Assembly: GCA_900553475.1 (NCBI GenBank)
Contig: USEF01000039.1
Span: 1 to 11,071, forward strand
Length of the DNA stretch: 11,071 nucleotides
Direction of reading: 5' to 3'
From: an uncultured Collinsella sp.
Lineage (GTDB): Bacteria > Actinomycetota > Coriobacteriia > Coriobacteriales > Coriobacteriaceae
Position 1 is the first letter of the stretch. Each line of letters starts with the position of its first letter. The notes below the pieces were generated by a model, which was not told where the DNA came from, did no database searches, and worked only from the letters and a program-made list of their open reading frames with translations. Both the position numbers and the translations under genes were made by a program. This document shows, piece by piece, positions 9,860 through 11,071 of the stretch.

Positions 9860-9877
9860 TCTCCTTGCGATCGGAGA
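9860..9877 (-). promoter_or_regulatory. adhE ribosome binding site in a short hairpin
   Basis: On the minus strand TCTCC and GGAGA can pair across eight bases, enclosing the AAGGAG of adhE. The stem is only 5 bp, so any effect on translation would be mild. Confidence 0.35.
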
Positions 9878-9894
9878 TTTACCCTACGCCTTGC

Positions 9895-9903
9895 ATGATA
9901 GCA
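9895..9903 (-). promoter_or_regulatory. Probable adhE promoter, extended -10
   Basis: The minus strand reads TGCTATCAT: an extended -10 (TGn) with TATCAT, five of six bases of TATAAT. No good -35 is seen at the right spacing. Transcription would start near 9888, giving a leader of about 34 bases. A 5-bp inverted repeat (CTTGC/GCAAG, 9890-9905) brackets the -10. Confidence 0.5.
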
Positions 9904-9946
9904 AGAAATTATTCGGCGAACGGTAAGATTCCTCTAAAAGGCACAC

Positions 9947-9976
9947 TAAAACGCTTCAACTAAATGAAGCGTTTTA
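9947..9976. repeat. 12-bp perfect inverted repeat upstream of adhE
   Basis: TAAAACGCTTCA (9947-9958) is repeated in inverse at 9965-9976 across six bases. It lies roughly 60-90 bases upstream of the inferred adhE start site. Each arm itself holds an AANCGNTT core, the centre of many LacI-family operators. It could be an operator, or a bidirectional terminator given the A- and T-rich ends; no gene ends here on either strand in this window. Confidence 0.6.
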
Positions 9977-10018
9977 ACTAGAACTATCTGCCCGCTGCAT
10001 CTCCCCGCTTACTCGCTT

Positions 10019-10066
10019 ATTGGGGACAGACTTACATGAGTGCTTTCACTCATTTGGGACAGACAT
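10019..10066 (+). repeat. Left terminal repeat, two units around a hairpin
   Basis: Contains ATTGGGGACAGAC (10019-10031) and a second copy with one change (10052-10064), in the same direction. Between them ATGAGTG and CACTCAT form a perfect 7-bp stem with a CTTT loop (10036-10053). It pairs with 11013-11060 as an inverted repeat with three mismatches. Confidence 0.88.
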
Positions 10067-10070
10067 CGTT

Positions 10071-10099
10071 TTGCCATTTTGCCGTTCTGGGCCTGTTAT
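10071..10099 (+). promoter_or_regulatory. Possible transposase promoter
   Basis: TTGCCA (five of six -35 bases) and TGTTAT (four of six -10 bases) are separated by 17 bases, just inside the left repeat. A TATAAA at 10114-10119 is an alternative -10 without a -35. This is a weak call. Confidence 0.3.
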
Positions 10100-10149
10100 T
10101 GCCGCTTATTGGATATAAATAGGTTGCAGGCTCAGCATTTCGCGTTGCT

Positions 10150-10192
10150 TCTCTCCTTTTAGGTGTTGCCTGAACAGTTTTGAAAGGAGAGA
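10150..10192 (+). promoter_or_regulatory. Hairpin that hides the transposase ribosome binding site
   Basis: TCTCTCCTTTT (10150-10160) can pair with GAAAGGAGAGA (10182-10192), ten Watson-Crick pairs plus one G-U. The right arm is the whole Shine-Dalgarno AAAGGAGA, which ends four bases before the ATG. Inside the 21-base loop TGTT and AACA can pair again. In IS200, a relative, a leader hairpin is known to block transposase translation; the same role is inferred here. Confidence 0.7.
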
Positions 10193-10194
10193 TT

Positions 10195-10776
10195 ATGCCC
10201 CGATGCGCCCGCCCCGTTTCGATCACCGGCTATTACCACGTCTTTGACCGCGGCAACTCCAAACAGATTATTTTTGAAGATGACTCCGACCGTTATCGTT
10301 TCTTATCGGATATCTCGGACAGGTTTGCGCGCCATGAAGTGGCGGTGTTGGCTTGGTGCCTTATGGACAATCACTTCCATTTGATGGTTGATGACCCATT
10401 CGACAACCTTTCAAAGGCAATGCAGTGCGCGCTGACGGCATATGCTAAGTATTTCAATGGAAAAACGGGGAGAACGGGACATCTGTTTGACAATCGCTAT
10501 TCGCGGGTCGCGGTTGAGTCGGACACGCAGGCGGTGCAGCTGCTCGACTATATTCATCTCAATCCCGTGAAAGGTGCGCTTGACTCGCTCGAGGCGTACC
10601 GCTGGTCAAGCTATAAGGCGTATCAGCTGGGCTATGATCCCTTTGACATCTGTGATGCGGCCCCTATGCTCGATATTGTCGGAGGCTCCCGTTGCTATTG
10701 CGAGCATCTCGAGGAAGTTGCCGGGCGCATCTGGTCAATGGAGGTTCTTCCACGCCGGCGGATCCCCGATGAGTAG
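10195..10776 (+). CDS. REP-associated tyrosine transposase (Y1/HUH), cut by an amber codon
   Basis: A single-strand DNA transposase of the Y1 (IS200-like) family, RAYT branch. The 193 residues show an early strand with GYYHVFDRGN (12-21), the metal-binding HUH motif H60-F-H62 in CLMDNHFHLMV, a helix with LTAYAKYFN, GHLFDNRYSR (95-104), and the YIHLNPVKGAL motif whose Y119 is the likely nucleophile by position in E. coli RAYT. YRWSSYKAY follows. The ATG at 10195 is preceded by AAAGGAGA; a TTG 15 bases earlier overlaps that site and is unlikely. The gene stops at TAG 10774-10776, but the same frame then stays open for 64 codons with a helix-turn-helix, so the visible product is probably truncated. 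The catalytic part is complete. It sits alone between the inverted ends of the element. Confidence 0.9.
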   Translation: MPRCARPVSITGYYHVFDRGNSKQIIFEDDSDRYRFLSDISDRFARHEVAVLAWCLMDNHFHLMVDDPFDNLSKAMQCALTAYAKYFNGKTGRTGHLFDNRYSRVAVESDTQAVQLLDYIHLNPVKGALDSLEAYRWSSYKAYQLGYDPFDICDAAPMLDIVGGSRCYCEHLEEVAGRIWSMEVLPRRRIPDE

Positions 10777-10971
10777 GCCCTTTCCGTTGCGCGCGAAGTT
10801 CTGCCGAGCATAGATCCTTCGCTGCTCAAGGCCCTGTCACGCCCCGAACGCGATGCCTGCCTGCTGAGGCTCAGGCGGGCACATCTCACGGTTAAGCAAA
10901 TTGCCCGTATCACCGGTATCGGCGCCACGAGCGTGACCAAGGCAACTGCAGGCTGGAAGGATGCAGCGTGA
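10777..10971 (+). pseudogene. In-frame C-terminal helix-turn-helix part of the transposase
   Basis: Directly after the TAG the same reading frame runs 64 codons to TGA at 10969-10971 with no further disruption. It reads ALSVAREVLPSIDP at the start and, near the end, LTVKQIARITGIGATSV, a typical helix-turn-helix, then KAT. RAYT proteins often end in such a domain, so this is the tail of the same gene, giving 259 codons in all including both stops. No ATG or GTG lies near its beginning to restart translation. Either a recent nonsense mutation separated it, or the amber codon is read through. Confidence 0.75.
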
Positions 10972-11012
10972 GGCAGGGGCCGGAGCCAGTCGGTGCGCCG
11001 CATACGTACGTT

Positions 11013-11060
11013 ATGTCTGTCCCCAATGCGTGAAAACACTCATGTAAGTCTGTCCCCAAT
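11013..11060 (-). repeat. Right terminal repeat, two units around a hairpin
   Basis: Inverse of the left repeat. It holds two exact copies of GTCTGTCCCCAAT (11015-11027 and 11048-11060). The inner stem is ATGCGTG/CACTCAT with an AAAA loop (11026-11043) and carries one mismatch, so this hairpin is weaker than the left one. Bases 11061-11071 beyond it are GAGTG and an A-run, which continue the unit slightly on this side only. Confidence 0.88.
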
Positions 11061-11071
11061 GAGTGCAAAAA

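Larger units (their letters stand above)
10019..11060 (+). mobile_element. RAYT-type mobile element with 48-bp inverted ends
   Basis: A 1042-bp unit bounded by 48-bp inverted repeats, identical at 45 of 48 positions, with one transposase gene inside. RAYT elements are single-copy relatives of IS200/IS605 that travel with short palindromic (REP-like) sequences. No target duplication is seen in the flanks, as expected for HUH transposition. The right flank is only 11 bases long, so the outer limit there is tentative. The stretch from 9977 to 10018 holds nothing I recognise. The region is visibly richer in A/T than adhE next to it, consistent with acquired DNA. Confidence 0.75.

Noticed and set aside
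9855..10018. Rex operator, riboswitch or small RNA in the adhE upstream region
   Set aside because: No TTGTGAA/TTCACAA-type pair and no recognisable riboswitch core; only the promoter, weak hairpins and the inverted repeat are supported.
10014..10112. CGCTTATTGG repeated at 10014-10023 and 10103-10112 as a possible target duplication
   Set aside because: The second copy lies inside the element, not at its far end, and a ten-base match may be chance.
10695..11039. A 114-codon minus-strand frame at the end of the element
   Set aside because: It lies opposite the transposase tail and right repeat, shows no motif and has no ribosome binding site I can support.

Overview
The window most likely comes from a Coriobacteriia-type actinobacterium, with Collinsella or a close relative as the best guess. 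This rests on the GC-rich, C/G-ending codon use, the gene order cdsA-dxr-rseP-ispG-proS, a TTG start for ispG, the non-mevalonate isoprenoid route, and a large bifunctional fermentative AdhE. The assignment is by recognition, not by a database search.

Bases 1-6173 hold a tight plus-strand gene block: cdsA (5' end outside the window), dxr, a site-2 protease (rseP type), ispG and proS. Neighbouring genes overlap, abut, or lie within about 25 bases of each other, which suggests one operon. It combines phospholipid precursor synthesis (CdsA), the second and penultimate steps of the MEP isoprenoid pathway (Dxr, IspG), membrane proteolysis and prolyl-tRNA charging. A strong intrinsic terminator closes it at 6204-6251. 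The protease is unusual: between its HExxH segment and its second membrane segment it carries about 100 extra residues that read like a winged helix.

Bases 6281-9854 are on the minus strand. A strongly expressed-looking adhE (aldehyde-alcohol dehydrogenase) is followed downstream by a small APH-fold kinase of unknown substrate. The kinase ends at its own terminator, facing the proS terminator. An extended -10 promoter and a 12-bp inverted repeat lie upstream of adhE.

Bases 10019-11060 form a compact mobile element of the REP-associated tyrosine transposase (RAYT) kind. It is bounded by nearly identical 48-bp inverted repeats, each holding two copies of a GGGACAGAC-containing unit around a small hairpin. 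The transposase ribosome binding site is buried in an 11-bp hairpin. Its reading frame is cut by an in-frame amber codon, after which the same frame continues for 64 residues with a helix-turn-helix. The element is therefore either recently inactivated or dependent on readthrough.

The strongest candidates for something undescribed are the winged-helix insertion in the site-2 protease and the amber-split, hairpin-controlled transposase with composite terminal repeats. No defence system, CRISPR array, tRNA or rRNA was seen.
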